NCBI RefSeq assembly: GCF_009707325.1
Contig: NZ_CP046103.1
Coordinates: 3,978,744-4,042,743, forward strand
DNA length: 64,000 nt
Reading direction: 5' to 3'
Source: Pseudomonas sp. IB20
Lineage (GTDB): Bacteria > Pseudomonadota > Gammaproteobacteria > Pseudomonadales > Pseudomonadaceae
Part shown: one piece after another, positions 49,622-59,709 of the stretch
Numbering within the stretch: the stretch's first letter is position 1
How the letters are laid out: the number at the start of each line of letters is the position of its first letter
Position numbers and translations under genes: made by a program
The notes under the pieces: model-generated
Databases searched by the model: none
Seen by the model: only the letters and a program-made list of their open reading frames with translations
Told to the model about the DNA's origin: nothing

Positions 49622-50218
49622 ATGGCTTTCGAATTGCCGCCGCTGCCCTACGCACACGATGCCCTGCAGCCGCACATCTCCAAGGAAACCTTGGAATACC
49701 ACCACGACAAGCACCACAACACCTATGTCGTGAACCTGAACAACCTGGTGCCAGGCACCGAGTTCGAAGGCAAGACCCTGGAAGAAATCGTCAAGTCCTC
49801 TTCGGGCGGCATCTTCAACAACGCCGCTCAGGTCTGGAACCACACGTTCTACTGGAACTGCCTGGCGCCAAACGCCGGCGGCCAACCAACCGGCGCACTT
49901 GGCGATGCCATCAACGCTGCGTTCGGTTCGTTCGACAAGTTCAAAGAAGAATTCACCAAGACGTCCGTCGGCACCTTCGGTTCCGGTTGGGGCTGGCTGG
50001 TGAAAAAGGCTGACGGTTCCCTGGCCCTGGCCAGCACCATCGGCGCCGGCAACCCGCTGACCAGCGGCGACACCCCGCTGCTGACCTGCGACGTCTGGGA
50101 ACACGCTTACTACATCGACTACCGCAACGTGCGTCCAAAGTATGTGGAAGCGTTCTGGAACCTGGTCAACTGGAAGTTCGTGGCTGAGCAGTTCGAAGGC
50201 AAGACCTTTACTGCTTAA
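49622..50218 (+). CDS. sodB: Iron superoxide dismutase SodB
   Basis: A 198-residue Fe-type superoxide dismutase, a cytoplasmic dimer. Metal ligands are His in LEYHHDKHHNTYVVNLN (about residue 27), His in AQVWNHTFYW (about 74), and Asp/His in DVWEHAYYIDYRNVRPKYVE (about 157 and 161). GNPLTSGDTPLLTCDVW is typical of Fe rather than Mn enzymes. AGGAG lies before ATG 49622; the reading to 49574 extends past the usual start. It precedes bifA, the order also known in P. aeruginosa. A strong terminator follows. Confidence 0.95.
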   Translation: MAFELPPLPYAHDALQPHISKETLEYHHDKHHNTYVVNLNNLVPGTEFEGKTLEEIVKSSSGGIFNNAAQVWNHTFYWNCLAPNAGGQPTGALGDAINAAFGSFDKFKEEFTKTSVGTFGSGWGWLVKKADGSLALASTIGAGNPLTSGDTPLLTCDVWEHAYYIDYRNVRPKYVEAFWNLVNWKFVAEQFEGKTFTA

Positions 50219-50280
50219 GCACACCTTGCTGTACCGCTGATCACTTGTGTGATTAATCAATAATCCGTGATCTGCTTAAA

Positions 50281-50313
50281 AACCGGAGCCCCGCCAAGGG
50301 CTCCGGTTTTTTT
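50281..50313 (+). terminator. Intrinsic terminator after sodB
   Basis: AACCGGAGCCC with GGGCTCCGGTT around a 6-base loop, followed by TTTTT, 62 bases after the sodB stop. Confidence 0.93.
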
Positions 50314-50694
50314 ATGCCCGCCGCACACCCTCGCCCATCGCTGCTATTAAACAGCCCGGTCTATAGCCAATCGCTATAAAAAACTGTCAGAAATCACAGG
50401 TTTTACCCCGTCAGATTTTATGACGCCCCGCAATCGATGAATATCAATATCAATCAGCACAGCTGATAGAGACATGAGCGCATTCGCTCCCCAAGCGCCC
50501 TGTGCTCTTAGGGAGCTGTCTCAGGCAGGCGGATTCCCCATCCGCCTGCCCCCCGCCTTCCCCCTTCGCTGTCACCCTCCCTTCAAGTTCGTCACCAAAC
50601 CCGCCGATGCCCTAATGTTCCTTTGACTGCCATCACGAGATTGCCAATACTCATGGCATATTGAGGCCACCCGCATGGAACAAGGAATGCCCCT
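50314..50694 (+). other. bifA upstream region
   Basis: A 380-base stretch without a supported gene. It has AT-rich patches (near 50340-50480, including the short tandem ATATCAATATCAATCAG) and a C-rich patch (50520-50620). The bifA promoter must lie here. A seven-codon frame, MEQGMPL, starts at 50675 and its stop overlaps the bifA TTG start, so it could couple translation. I see no RNA gene signature. Confidence 0.4.
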
Positions 50695-52746
50695 TTGAAG
50701 CTGGAACTCAAAAACAGCTTGTCGGTGAAGTTGCTACGGGTTGTGCTGCTGTCGGCATTGATCGTGGGCGTGGCGCTGAGCGCGGCGCAGATCGTGTTCG
50801 ATGCCTACAAGACGCGCCAGGCCGTGGCCGGTGATGCCCAGCGCATCCTCGACATGTTTCGCGACCCCTCGACCCAGGCCGTCTACAGCCTGGACCGCGA
50901 GATGGGTATGCAGGTGATCGAAGGCCTGTTTCAGGACGAAGCCGTGCGCATGGCCTCCATCGGCCACCCCAACGAAACCATGCTCGCGGAAAAAACTCGC
51001 GCGTTGCAGCAATCGCCCACCCGCTGGCTGACCGACCTGATTCTTGGCCAGGAACGCACCTTCACCACGTCATTGGTCGGCAAAGGCCCCTACAGCGAGT
51101 ATTACGGCGACCTGAGCATCACCCTCGACACGGCCACCTATGGCAAAGGCTTTCTGGTCAGCTCGGTGATCATCTTTATTTCCGGTGTATTGCGTGCCCT
51201 GGCCATGGGCTTGGTGTTGTACCTGGTTTATCACTGGCTGCTGACCAAGCCGTTATCGCGGATTATCGAGCACCTGACCTCGATCAACCCGGACCGGCCC
51301 AGCGAACACAAGATTCCCCAGCTCAAAGGCCACGAACGTAACGAACTGGGGCTGTGGATCAACACCGCCAACCAGTTGCTTGAATCCATCGAGCGCAACA
51401 CCCACTTGCGCCACGAGGCCGAGTCCAGCCTGCTGCGCATGGCCCAGTACGACTTTCTCACCGGCCTGCCCAACCGCCAGAAGTTGCAGGAGCAACTGGA
51501 CAAAATTCTGATCGACGCCGGCCGCCGCCAACGTCGCGTTGCGGTGTTGTGCGTAGGGCTGGATGACTTCAAAAGCGTCAACGAACAGTTCACCTACCAG
51601 GCCGGCGACAAATTGCTGCTGGCCCTGGCCGACCGTCTGCGTGCCCACAGCGGCCGCCTCGGCGCCTTGGCCCGGCTGGGCGGCGACCAGTTTGCGCTGG
51701 TGCAGGCCGATATCGACCAACCTTACGAAGCCGCCGAACTGGCGCAAAGCATCCTGGACGACCTGGAAGCCGAATTCGCCCTCGATCATGAGCAGATTCG
51801 CCTGCGCGCCACTATCGGCATCACCCTGTTCCCCGAAGACGGCGACAGCACCGAGAAGCTGCTGCAAAAAGCCGAGCAGACCATGACCCTGGCCAAGAGC
51901 CGCTCGCGCAACCGCTATCAGTTCTATATCGCCAGCGTCGACAGTGAAATGCGCCGGCGCCGCGAGCTGGAAAAAGACCTGCGCGATGCCCTCAGCCGTG
52001 ACCAGTTTCACTTGGTGTACCAGCCGCAAATCAGCTACCGCGACCACCGCGTGGTCGGCGTCGAAGCGCTGATCCGCTGGCAGCACCCGGAGCACGGCCT
52101 GGTGCCGCCCGACTTGTTCATCCCGTTGGCGGAACAGAACGGCACCATTATTCCGATTGGCGAATGGGTGCTGGACCAAGCCTGCCGGCAATTGCGCGAG
52201 TGGCATGACCTGGGCTTCACCACCCTGCGCATGGCGGTCAACCTGTCCACCGTGCAGTTGCACCACACCGAGCTGCCACGGGTGGTCAACAACCTGATGC
52301 AGATCTACCGCCTGCCGCCACGCAGCCTTGAGTTGGAAGTGACCGAGACCGGCCTGATGGAAGACATCAGCACCGCCGCCCAGCACTTGCTGAGCCTGCG
52401 ACGTTCCGGGGCGCTGATCGCGATTGATGACTTCGGCACCGGCTATTCGTCCTTGAGTTACCTCAAAAGCTTGCCCCTGGACAAGATCAAGATCGACAAG
52501 AGCTTCGTTCAGGACCTGCTGGATGACGACGACGATGCAACCATCGTTCGCGCCATCATTCAACTGGGCAAAAGCCTCGGCATGCAGGTGATCGCTGAAG
52601 GCGTGGAAACCGCCGAGCAAGAGGCCTACATCATTTCCGAGGGCTGCCACGAAGGTCAGGGTTACCACTACAGCAAACCATTGCCGGCCCGAGAGTTGGC
52701 CGCTTACTTGAAACAGTCCGAGCGCAATAACGCAGCGATTCTCTGA
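50695..52746 (+). CDS. bifA: Cyclic-di-GMP phosphodiesterase BifA
   Basis: A 683-residue inner-membrane GGDEF-EAL protein. TM1 is about residues 11-33, a periplasmic sensor region follows, TM2 about 155-182, then a short linker. The GGDEF domain (about 255-420) is degenerate at the signature, RLGGDQF, as in known BifA, so it should not make c-di-GMP. The EAL domain (about 435-675) is intact: VGVEALIRWQHP, NLSTVQL, ELEVTETGLMEDI, AIDDFGTGYSSLSYLKSLP, KIDKSFVQDL, VIAEGVETAEQ. BifA lowers c-di-GMP and affects biofilm and swarming. The start is TTG with AAGGA about 10 bases upstream. The sodB-bifA order agrees with P. aeruginosa. Confidence 0.95.
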   Translation: MKLELKNSLSVKLLRVVLLSALIVGVALSAAQIVFDAYKTRQAVAGDAQRILDMFRDPSTQAVYSLDREMGMQVIEGLFQDEAVRMASIGHPNETMLAEKTRALQQSPTRWLTDLILGQERTFTTSLVGKGPYSEYYGDLSITLDTATYGKGFLVSSVIIFISGVLRALAMGLVLYLVYHWLLTKPLSRIIEHLTSINPDRPSEHKIPQLKGHERNELGLWINTANQLLESIERNTHLRHEAESSLLRMAQYDFLTGLPNRQKLQEQLDKILIDAGRRQRRVAVLCVGLDDFKSVNEQFTYQAGDKLLLALADRLRAHSGRLGALARLGGDQFALVQADIDQPYEAAELAQSILDDLEAEFALDHEQIRLRATIGITLFPEDGDSTEKLLQKAEQTMTLAKSRSRNRYQFYIASVDSEMRRRRELEKDLRDALSRDQFHLVYQPQISYRDHRVVGVEALIRWQHPEHGLVPPDLFIPLAEQNGTIIPIGEWVLDQACRQLREWHDLGFTTLRMAVNLSTVQLHHTELPRVVNNLMQIYRLPPRSLELEVTETGLMEDISTAAQHLLSLRRSGALIAIDDFGTGYSSLSYLKSLPLDKIKIDKSFVQDLLDDDDDATIVRAIIQLGKSLGMQVIAEGVETAEQEAYIISEGCHEGQGYHYSKPLPARELAAYLKQSERNNAAIL

Positions 52747-52797
52747 ACGGTCAAAGCAATACTAAATATTTCCCGCGTATAACCCTTTACACAAAAT

Positions 52798-52816
52798 GCA
52801 AATCTTTCGCATTATG
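52798..52816. promoter_or_regulatory. Fur box candidate before icmP
   Basis: GCAAATCTTTCGCATTATG is a 19-bp site 57-75 bases before the imelysin start. It matches the outer AAT and CATTAT parts of the Fur consensus, but the centre is weak. Iron control is plausible for this family. Confidence 0.45.
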
Positions 52817-52873
52817 TCGCAGCTTTTGCGCGCCCCCGCGCGTCCTATCAACAACCGAAGCAGGATGTTCGCC

Positions 52874-54217
<1,344 letters not shown>

Positions 54218-54235
54218 TCAGGCGTGAGTTGAATG

Positions 54236-54261
54236 AGGCGGCCTTCGGGCCGCCTTTTTTA
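54236..54261 (+). terminator. Intrinsic terminator after icmP
   Basis: AGGCGGCC-TTCG-GGCCGCCT, a UUCG-tetraloop hairpin, followed by TTTTT, 18 bases after the stop. Confidence 0.93.
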
Positions 54262-54289
54262 TGCGCCCTCTCGAATACCCCGTGACCTC

Positions 54290-54380
54290 TGTGGAAACTG
54301 GCTTGCCTACGATAGCGGTGTGTCAGGCAACTGAGTTATCGAATGGCACACCGCCATCGCAGGCAAGCCAGCTTCCACTG
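54290..54380. repeat. REPIN
   Basis: TGTGGAAACTGGCTTGCCTA and CAGGCAAGCCAGCTTCCACT, a mildly diverged inverted REP pair. Confidence 0.8.
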
Positions 54381-54468
54381 TTGATCTTCATTGATCTCAG
54401 GCTTCAGGTTTACATGCCCTGCACCCCAGGTAGAATGGCGCCTGTCCTCCAGCACCCGAGCGAACTTC

Positions 54469-55923
54469 ATGGCGTTGCCGACCCTACGCATCATCGGTTT
54501 CATCATCGGCATCTTCCTGATCACCCTCGCGATCGCCATGGTTATCCCGATGGCCACCCTGGTGATCTTCGAGCGCACCAGCGACCTGCCCTCGTTCCTG
54601 TGGGCCAGCCTGATCACCTTTCTCGCCGGCCTGGCCCTGGTCATCCCCGGCCGCCCCGAGCACGTGCACCTGCGCCCCCGAGACATGTACCTGCTCACGG
54701 TCAGCAGTTGGGTGGTGGTGTGCGTGTTCGCCGCGCTACCGTTCTTGCTGACCCAGCACATCAGCTACACCGACTCATTCTTCGAAAGCATGTCCGGCAT
54801 CACCGCTACCGGGTCCACGGTATTGAGCGGGCTGGACAGCATGTCCCCCGGCATCCTGATGTGGCGCTCGATGCTGCACTGGCTGGGCGGCATCGGCTTT
54901 ATCGGCATGGCGGTGGCGATCCTGCCGCTGCTGCGCATTGGTGGCATGCGCCTGTTCCAGACCGAATCCTCCGACCGCTCAGAAAAAGTCATGCCGCGCT
55001 CGCACATGGTGGCGCGGCTGATTGTGGCGGCGTATGTGGGCATCACCATCTTCGGCAGCCTGGCGTTCTGGTGGGCTGGGATGGGCTTGTTTGATGCGAT
55101 CAACCACGCGATGTCGGCGATTTCCACCGGGGGCTTTTCCACCTCCGATGAATCCCTCGCCCACTGGAAACAGCCTGCCGTGCACTGGGTCGCCGTGGTG
55201 GTGATGATCCTCGGCAGCTTGCCGTTCACCCTGTACGTGGCCACGTTGCGCGGCAACCGAAGGGCACTGATCAAAGATCAGCAAGTGCAAGGCATGCTCG
55301 GTTTGCTGCTGGTGACCTGGCTGGTGCTCGGCACCTGGTACTGGTGGACCACCGATTTGCATTGGCTGGAGGCGCTGCGCCATGTAGCGGTGAACGTGAC
55401 GTCAGTGGTGACGACTACCGGTTTTGCACTCGGGGACTACAGCATCTGGGGCAACTTCTCACTGATGCTGTTCTTCTACCTGGGGTTCATCGGCGGTTGC
55501 TCGGGCTCCACGGCGGGCGGGATCAAGATCTTCCGCTTCCAGGTCGCCTATATCCTGCTCAAGGCCAACTTGAACCAGCTGATTCACCCGCGTGCGGTGA
55601 TCAAGCAGAAGTACAACGGCCACCGCCTCGATGAAGAGATCGTGCGTTCGATCCTGACGTTCTCGTTTTTCTTCGCCATCACCATCTGCGCCATTGCCCT
55701 GGCTCTGTCGCTGCTGGGGCTGGACTGGATGACCGCGTTGACCGGCGCCGCCAGCACTGTGTCGGGCGTTGGCCCGGGCCTGGGCGAAACCATCGGCCCG
55801 GCCGGCAACTTCGCCAGCCTGCCGGATGCGGCCAAGTGGATCTTGTCGCTGGGCATGCTGCTCGGAAGGCTGGAGATCATTACAGTCTTTGTTCTGTGCA
55901 TTCCGGCATTTTGGCGGCACTGA
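54469..55923 (+). CDS. trkH: Potassium uptake protein TrkH
   Basis: A 484-residue inner-membrane K+ transporter subunit with about ten helices and four pore-loop repeats. Selectivity-filter-like segments are SITATGSTVL (in ESMSGITATGSTVLSGLDSM), SAISTGGFST, SVVTTTGFALGD and STVSGVGPGLGE. It works with TrkA in proton- or Na-driven K+ uptake. The end LGRLEIITVFVLCIPAFWRH is typical. ATG 54469 is used because the earlier in-frame codons are in the REPIN flank. Its 3' end overlaps the convergent AraC-family gene by 44 bases. Confidence 0.94.
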   Translation: MALPTLRIIGFIIGIFLITLAIAMVIPMATLVIFERTSDLPSFLWASLITFLAGLALVIPGRPEHVHLRPRDMYLLTVSSWVVVCVFAALPFLLTQHISYTDSFFESMSGITATGSTVLSGLDSMSPGILMWRSMLHWLGGIGFIGMAVAILPLLRIGGMRLFQTESSDRSEKVMPRSHMVARLIVAAYVGITIFGSLAFWWAGMGLFDAINHAMSAISTGGFSTSDESLAHWKQPAVHWVAVVVMILGSLPFTLYVATLRGNRRALIKDQQVQGMLGLLLVTWLVLGTWYWWTTDLHWLEALRHVAVNVTSVVTTTGFALGDYSIWGNFSLMLFFYLGFIGGCSGSTAGGIKIFRFQVAYILLKANLNQLIHPRAVIKQKYNGHRLDEEIVRSILTFSFFFAITICAIALALSLLGLDWMTALTGAASTVSGVGPGLGETIGPAGNFASLPDAAKWILSLGMLLGRLEIITVFVLCIPAFWRH

Positions 55924-56938
55924 ACGTCGACGCTTCCAGCAACCGCGCCCGGTATTCGCCGGGCGTGGCATCGAACCAACGGCGGAACGCGCGGAAGAAA
56001 TTGCTCGGGTCGGCAAAGCCCAACAGGTAGGCAATTTCCAGCAGGGTCATGCTCGGCTGCGCCAGGTATTGCTCGGCGAGTTCGCGACGGGTGTCGTCGA
56101 GCAAGGTCTGGAAACTGGTGCCCTCCTCCTGCAAGCGCCGCTGCAAGGTGCGCTGGGACAGGTGCAAGGTCTGGGCGACCACTTCGCGCTTGGGCTCGCC
56201 CTGGGGCAGCAGACGGCACAGCACCTGGCGGGCCTTGTGGGTCACGCGGCTCTCGGAAAACCGCGCCAGGTATTCACCGGCAAACCGATCATGCAGCAGC
56301 GCCATGGCCTCATTGGCCGTGGGCAGCGGCGCATCCATGTCGGCCTGCTCGAAAATCAGCGCGTCATAAGGCGCATTGAATTCCAGGGGCGCATGGAAGG
56401 CTTGTTTGTAAGGCGCCAGGTCGGCCGGTTGATCGCCTTGCAACACCACTTTGCGCGGTTGCAGGCTGCGGCCGGTCAACCAGCCGCACAATGCCAAGGC
56501 ACTGGCCAGCGAGGCTTCGGCGCTTTGTCGGGTGGGTGGGAGATGATCGCCGTGTACCGTCAGAATCAGCGCATAGCCTTCGGGTAACAGGCGGAAACTC
56601 AGGTCAGCACTTTCGGCGATGATGCGCTGGTAGCGCACCAGGCGCATAAAGCCTTCGGCCAGGGTGTTGCTGGACATCAGCGCATAACCGGCCACATGAA
56701 ACGACGCCGGGCGCACCACCTTGCCCATGTTCAGGCCAATCGCCGGGTTGCCCGACAGCTCCACCGCCCGTTGCCACAGCCGGGTCATGGAGTCTTGCGG
56801 AAAACGCGCGTCCGGGTCACTGAGGGCGGCGTAGTCCAGGCCCAGCTGCTTGAACAAGACACGACAATCCAGGCCGTCCATTTCCAACGCCTTGACTATT
56901 CCCATCGCCCAGCTTGCAGAAGTTGTTCGTTCGCTCAT
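55880..56938 (-). CDS. AraC-family transcriptional regulator (OruR/ArgR-like layout)
   Basis: A 352-residue regulator. The N-terminal arabinose-binding-like domain covers about residues 20-210 (NPAIGLNMGKVVRPASFHVA, GYALMSSNTLAEGFMRLVRY), and two helix-turn-helix motifs follow at about 235-335 (HLSQRTLQRRLQEEGTSFQT, LLEIAYLLGFADPSNFFRAF). The last 14 or so residues (STFSAAKMPECTEQRL) are encoded antisense to the trkH end, forming a 44-base convergent overlap. The target genes and effector are unknown. No obvious operon partner lies upstream. Confidence 0.87.
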   Translation of the reverse strand: MSERTTSASWAMGIVKALEMDGLDCRVLFKQLGLDYAALSDPDARFPQDSMTRLWQRAVELSGNPAIGLNMGKVVRPASFHVAGYALMSSNTLAEGFMRLVRYQRIIAESADLSFRLLPEGYALILTVHGDHLPPTRQSAEASLASALALCGWLTGRSLQPRKVVLQGDQPADLAPYKQAFHAPLEFNAPYDALIFEQADMDAPLPTANEAMALLHDRFAGEYLARFSESRVTHKARQVLCRLLPQGEPKREVVAQTLHLSQRTLQRRLQEEGTSFQTLLDDTRRELAEQYLAQPSMTLLEIAYLLGFADPSNFFRAFRRWFDATPGEYRARLLEASTFSAAKMPECTEQRL

Positions 56939-57099
56939 GGCGTCTTCTTGAAAAAAGCAGGCTCAACCGGCAGCCAGGAAGCCAAGGATACTAAAGTGGC
57001 ATCTATTGTCACTGGCTGTTACCACTGATCACTCTAGACTCAAATAAGCTCCCCGCCGAACATCTGTTGGGCGGCACAACCACCCAAGGGCCGGACATT

Positions 57100-57411
57100 G
57101 TGCAAAACATCAAACAATTCAATAGCTTCGCCGAGTTCTACCCTTACTACCTGAGCGAACACGGCAACAGCACCTGCCGGCGCCTGCATTTTATCGGCAC
57201 CACATTGGTGATCGGCATTCTGGCGTATGCGATTGGCAGAGGTTCGTTGGGCCTGCTGCTGGCGTTGCCGATCGCCGGCTACAGCTTTGCCTGGATCGGC
57301 CACTTCTTCTTCGAAAAGAACCGCCCGGCGACGTTTCAACACCCGTTCTACAGCCTGTTGGGCGATTTTGTGATGTACCGCGACATGATTTTGGGCAAGG
57401 TGCCGTTCTAG
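57100..57411 (+). CDS. Mpo1-like/DUF962 membrane protein
   Basis: A 103-residue protein of the Mpo1-like (YGL010w, DUF962) family, with FAEFYPYYLSEHGNSTCRRL, HFIGTTLVIGILAYAIGRGS and IGHFFFEKNRPATFQHPFYS. Two hydrophobic helices lie in the centre, and conserved His residues (in HFIGT and GHFFFEKNRPATF) match the dioxygenase-like histidines of yeast Mpo1, which acts on 2-hydroxy fatty acids. The start is GTG at 57100; a TTG at 57067 is in frame but less family-like. No operon partner is evident. Confidence 0.83.
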   Translation: MQNIKQFNSFAEFYPYYLSEHGNSTCRRLHFIGTTLVIGILAYAIGRGSLGLLLALPIAGYSFAWIGHFFFEKNRPATFQHPFYSLLGDFVMYRDMILGKVPF

Positions 57412-57590
57412 TGCGCGCTTTTACCTGTGACCTCCTTCTACTCTTGTCACTTGCTTTAAAAATTAAAATTAGTACATCCGTCGACATAAAATTCTTTTTG
57501 TCATTTTCAGTGCTGTATCCTGCCAAGGCTTTTTGAGAGCGCGCAATCACACTGCGATTGATAAAACAGACCTTGCGAGGAGCGACGACG

Positions 57591-57719
57591 ATGCACGAGA
57601 TACCTAATCTCCCCTTCCCAAGCCTGCACCCAACTGAGCAGCCAACACCACATCAGGCCAGCAACAAACAGCCTGAGGCCAAAGAAGCAAAACCAGTCGA
57701 CAGCAAACGCCAGGACTGA
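57591..57719 (+). CDS. Small Pro/Gln-rich protein (42 residues)
   Basis: A short gene with a GAGGAG ribosome site. It begins MHEIPNLPFPSLHPTEQPTP and ends PVDSKRQD. The product is hydrophilic and proline-rich, probably unstructured, with no signal or membrane segment. Nothing else occupies this stretch, and a perfect 13-bp hairpin follows. Function unknown. Confidence 0.6.
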   Translation: MHEIPNLPFPSLHPTEQPTPHQASNKQPEAKEAKPVDSKRQD

Positions 57720-57733
57720 CGCCGTACCAGACC

Positions 57734-57767
57734 GTGTGGAAAGCGCACCATTGAGCGCTTTCCACAC
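57734..57767 (+). terminator. Hairpin after the 57591 small gene
   Basis: A perfect 13-bp stem, GTGTGGAAAGCGC and its complement, with an 8-base loop, 14 bases after the stop. No T-tract follows. Confidence 0.65.
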
Positions 57768-57791
57768 AGCCTGAATCACGAGATACCCGCC

Positions 57792-57986
57792 ATGACCGAT
57801 AACGACCTCAACACGTCCCCCGATACCCCGGACGCCGCTGTACTCGACGCCGCCCTGCAGATGGTCGACGTCTGGAACCGCCTCAGCGCCGACAAACAAG
57901 CCTTGCTGCTCAAGCGCTTTGGCACCCAGGAAAACGCCCTGGCCGCCCTGGTGACCACGCAAATGCTGACGCCCGCCAAACCCTGA
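57792..57986 (+). CDS. Small hypothetical protein (64 residues)
   Basis: A 64-residue acidic helical protein (LDAALQMVDVWNRLSADKQA, LLLKRFGTQENALAALVTTQ). No signal, membrane segment or recognised family. The ribosome site is weak, but codon use is normal and the frame is clean on a stretch without competing genes. It lies between the small gene at 57591 and an MFS transporter. Confidence 0.6.
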   Translation: MTDNDLNTSPDTPDAAVLDAALQMVDVWNRLSADKQALLLKRFGTQENALAALVTTQMLTPAKP

Positions 57987-58090
57987 TCATTGGGTAATCT
58001 GAAGTTTTTGCTGTTTTGCCGCCCCGCCCGGCCCCCGCGCCGGTATCATTAGCAGCCTATCTTTACCTGCTGCGACAGTGGACCTCTCCC

Positions 58091-59287
58091 ATGCCAGATA
58101 CCCAGCGCCCGATGGCGGTCACGCTGCAAGTCGTTTCCATCGTGCTGTTCACCTTTATCGGTTACCTGAATATCGGCATTCCCCTGGCCGTGTTGCCGGG
58201 CTATGTGCACAGTGAACTGGGCTACGGCGCCGTTATCGCCGGCTTGGTGATCAGCGTGCAATACCTGGCCACGCTGCTGAGCCGCCCGTACGCGGGCAAA
58301 ATCATCGACAACCTGGGCAGCAAGCGCGCGGTGTTGATCGGCTTGGCGGGCTGCGGCCTGAGCGGCGTGTTCATGTTGCTGGCAGCGTGGTTTTCCAGCC
58401 TGCCGGCCGTCAGCCTGATTAGCCTGCTGATCGGGCGACTGGTGCTGGGCAGCGCAGAAAGCCTGGTGGGTTCAGGCGCCATCGGCTGGGGCATTGGCCG
58501 GGTCGGCGCAGCCAACACGGCCAAGGTCATCTCGTGGAACGGTATCGCCAGTTACGGCGCGCTGGCCGTCGGCGCGCCGCTTGGGGTGGTGCTGGTCAGT
58601 CATTTCGGCTTATGGAGTATGGGCGTCAGCATCATTGTGCTGGCAGTGCTGGGCGTGCTCTTGGCCTGGAACAAGGTCGCGGCACCGATTGTGGCCGGTG
58701 TGCGCCTGCCGTTCATGAACGTGCTGGGCCGCGTGCTGCCTCACGGCTGCGCCTTGGCCTTGGGCTCGATCGGATTTGGCACCATCGCCACGTTTATCAC
58801 GCTGTATTACACCACCCAACACTGGGACAACGCGGTGTGGGCACTGAGCCTGTTCGGCGCCAGTTTTATCGGCGCACGCCTGCTGTTCGGCAACTTGATC
58901 AACCGTATCGGTGGGTTTCGCGTAGCGATTGCCTGCCTGTCGGTGGAGATCCTCGGCCTGTTGTTGCTGTGGCTGGCACCGGATGCTCACCTGGCCTTGG
59001 CTGGCGCGGCGTTGAGCGGGTTTGGCTTTTCCCTGGTGTTTCCGGCCCTGGGGGTGGAGGCGGTCAATCTGGTGCCAGCCTCCAGCCGTGGTTCGGCGGT
59101 GGGGGCTTATTCGCTGTTTATCGACTTGTCGCTGGGCATCACCGGCCCACTGGCGGGTGCAGTGGCGGCAGGCTTCGGCTTTGCCTCGATCTTCCTCTTC
59201 GCCGCCCTCGCCGCCGCCGGTGGCTTGCTGCTGAGCGTGTACCTGTACCGGAAAGCGCCCAAAGCCCGCGAGATGCGCGACGCCTAG
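58091..59287 (+). CDS. MFS transporter (YhhS-like, arabinose-efflux type)
   Basis: A 398-residue, 12-helix major facilitator. TM1 is FIGYLNIGIPLAVLPGYVHS, followed by the loop SRPYAGKIIDNLGSKRAVLI as motif A, and GRLVLGSAESLVGSGAIGWG as motif C-like of efflux proteins. The second half contains GFSLVFPALGVEAVNLVPAS. The layout fits drug or sugar efflux of the YhhS/YfcJ group. The substrate is unknown. ATG 58091 is used; the reading from 58016 adds 25 codons of non-family sequence. Its stop shares a CTAG palindrome with the convergent arfB stop. Confidence 0.87.
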   Translation: MPDTQRPMAVTLQVVSIVLFTFIGYLNIGIPLAVLPGYVHSELGYGAVIAGLVISVQYLATLLSRPYAGKIIDNLGSKRAVLIGLAGCGLSGVFMLLAAWFSSLPAVSLISLLIGRLVLGSAESLVGSGAIGWGIGRVGAANTAKVISWNGIASYGALAVGAPLGVVLVSHFGLWSMGVSIIVLAVLGVLLAWNKVAAPIVAGVRLPFMNVLGRVLPHGCALALGSIGFGTIATFITLYYTTQHWDNAVWALSLFGASFIGARLLFGNLINRIGGFRVAIACLSVEILGLLLLWLAPDAHLALAGAALSGFGFSLVFPALGVEAVNLVPASSRGSAVGAYSLFIDLSLGITGPLAGAVAAGFGFASIFLFAALAAAGGLLLSVYLYRKAPKAREMRDA

Positions 59288-59697
59288 AAGTCGACCTTAC
59301 CGCGCCCGGCCTTGATACTGCCGCGCTTGGTCTTGGACTCCAGGCGACGCTTCTTTGAGCCCAACGTCGGTTTGGTCGGGCGGCGCTTCTTCTCGACTTT
59401 AGTGGCGCTGAGGATCAACTCCACCAAGCGTTCCAGCGCGTCCGCGCGATTCTGTTCCTGGGTCCGGTATTGCTGGGCCTTGAGCACCAACACGCCTTCA
59501 CTGGTGATACGGCTGTCGCGCAGCGCCAGCAGCCGTTCCTTGTAAAAGTCCGGCAACGACGACGCCGGAATATCAAACCGCAAGTGCACCGCGCTCGAGA
59601 CCTTGTTGACGTTCTGCCCACCGGCGCCTTGGGCGCGAATGGCGGTCAGCTCGATCTCGGCATCGGGCAGGTGCACGTTGTTGGAAATAACCAGCAT
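59284..59697 (-). CDS. arfB: Peptidyl-tRNA hydrolase ArfB (ribosome rescue)
   Basis: A 137-residue protein that frees stalled ribosomes lacking a stop codon. The catalytic GGQ is in RAQGAGGQNVNKVSSAVHLR (about residues 24-43). The basic C-terminal tail, KKRRPTKPTLGSKKRRLESK and onward, is the part that enters the empty mRNA channel. Two ATGs lie in tandem at 59700 and 59697; either may serve. It is 9-12 bases downstream of the pentapeptide-repeat gene, so they may be co-transcribed. Confidence 0.93.
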   Translation of the reverse strand: MLVISNNVHLPDAEIELTAIRAQGAGGQNVNKVSSAVHLRFDIPASSLPDFYKERLLALRDSRITSEGVLVLKAQQYRTQEQNRADALERLVELILSATKVEKKRRPTKPTLGSKKRRLESKTKRGSIKAGRGKVDF

Positions 59698-59709
59698 CAC
59701 TCAAAAACC

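Noticed and set aside
52796..52873. An earlier start for the imelysin lipoprotein
   Set aside because: It would place the Fur-like site inside the gene and bury the lipoprotein signal peptide 26 residues in.
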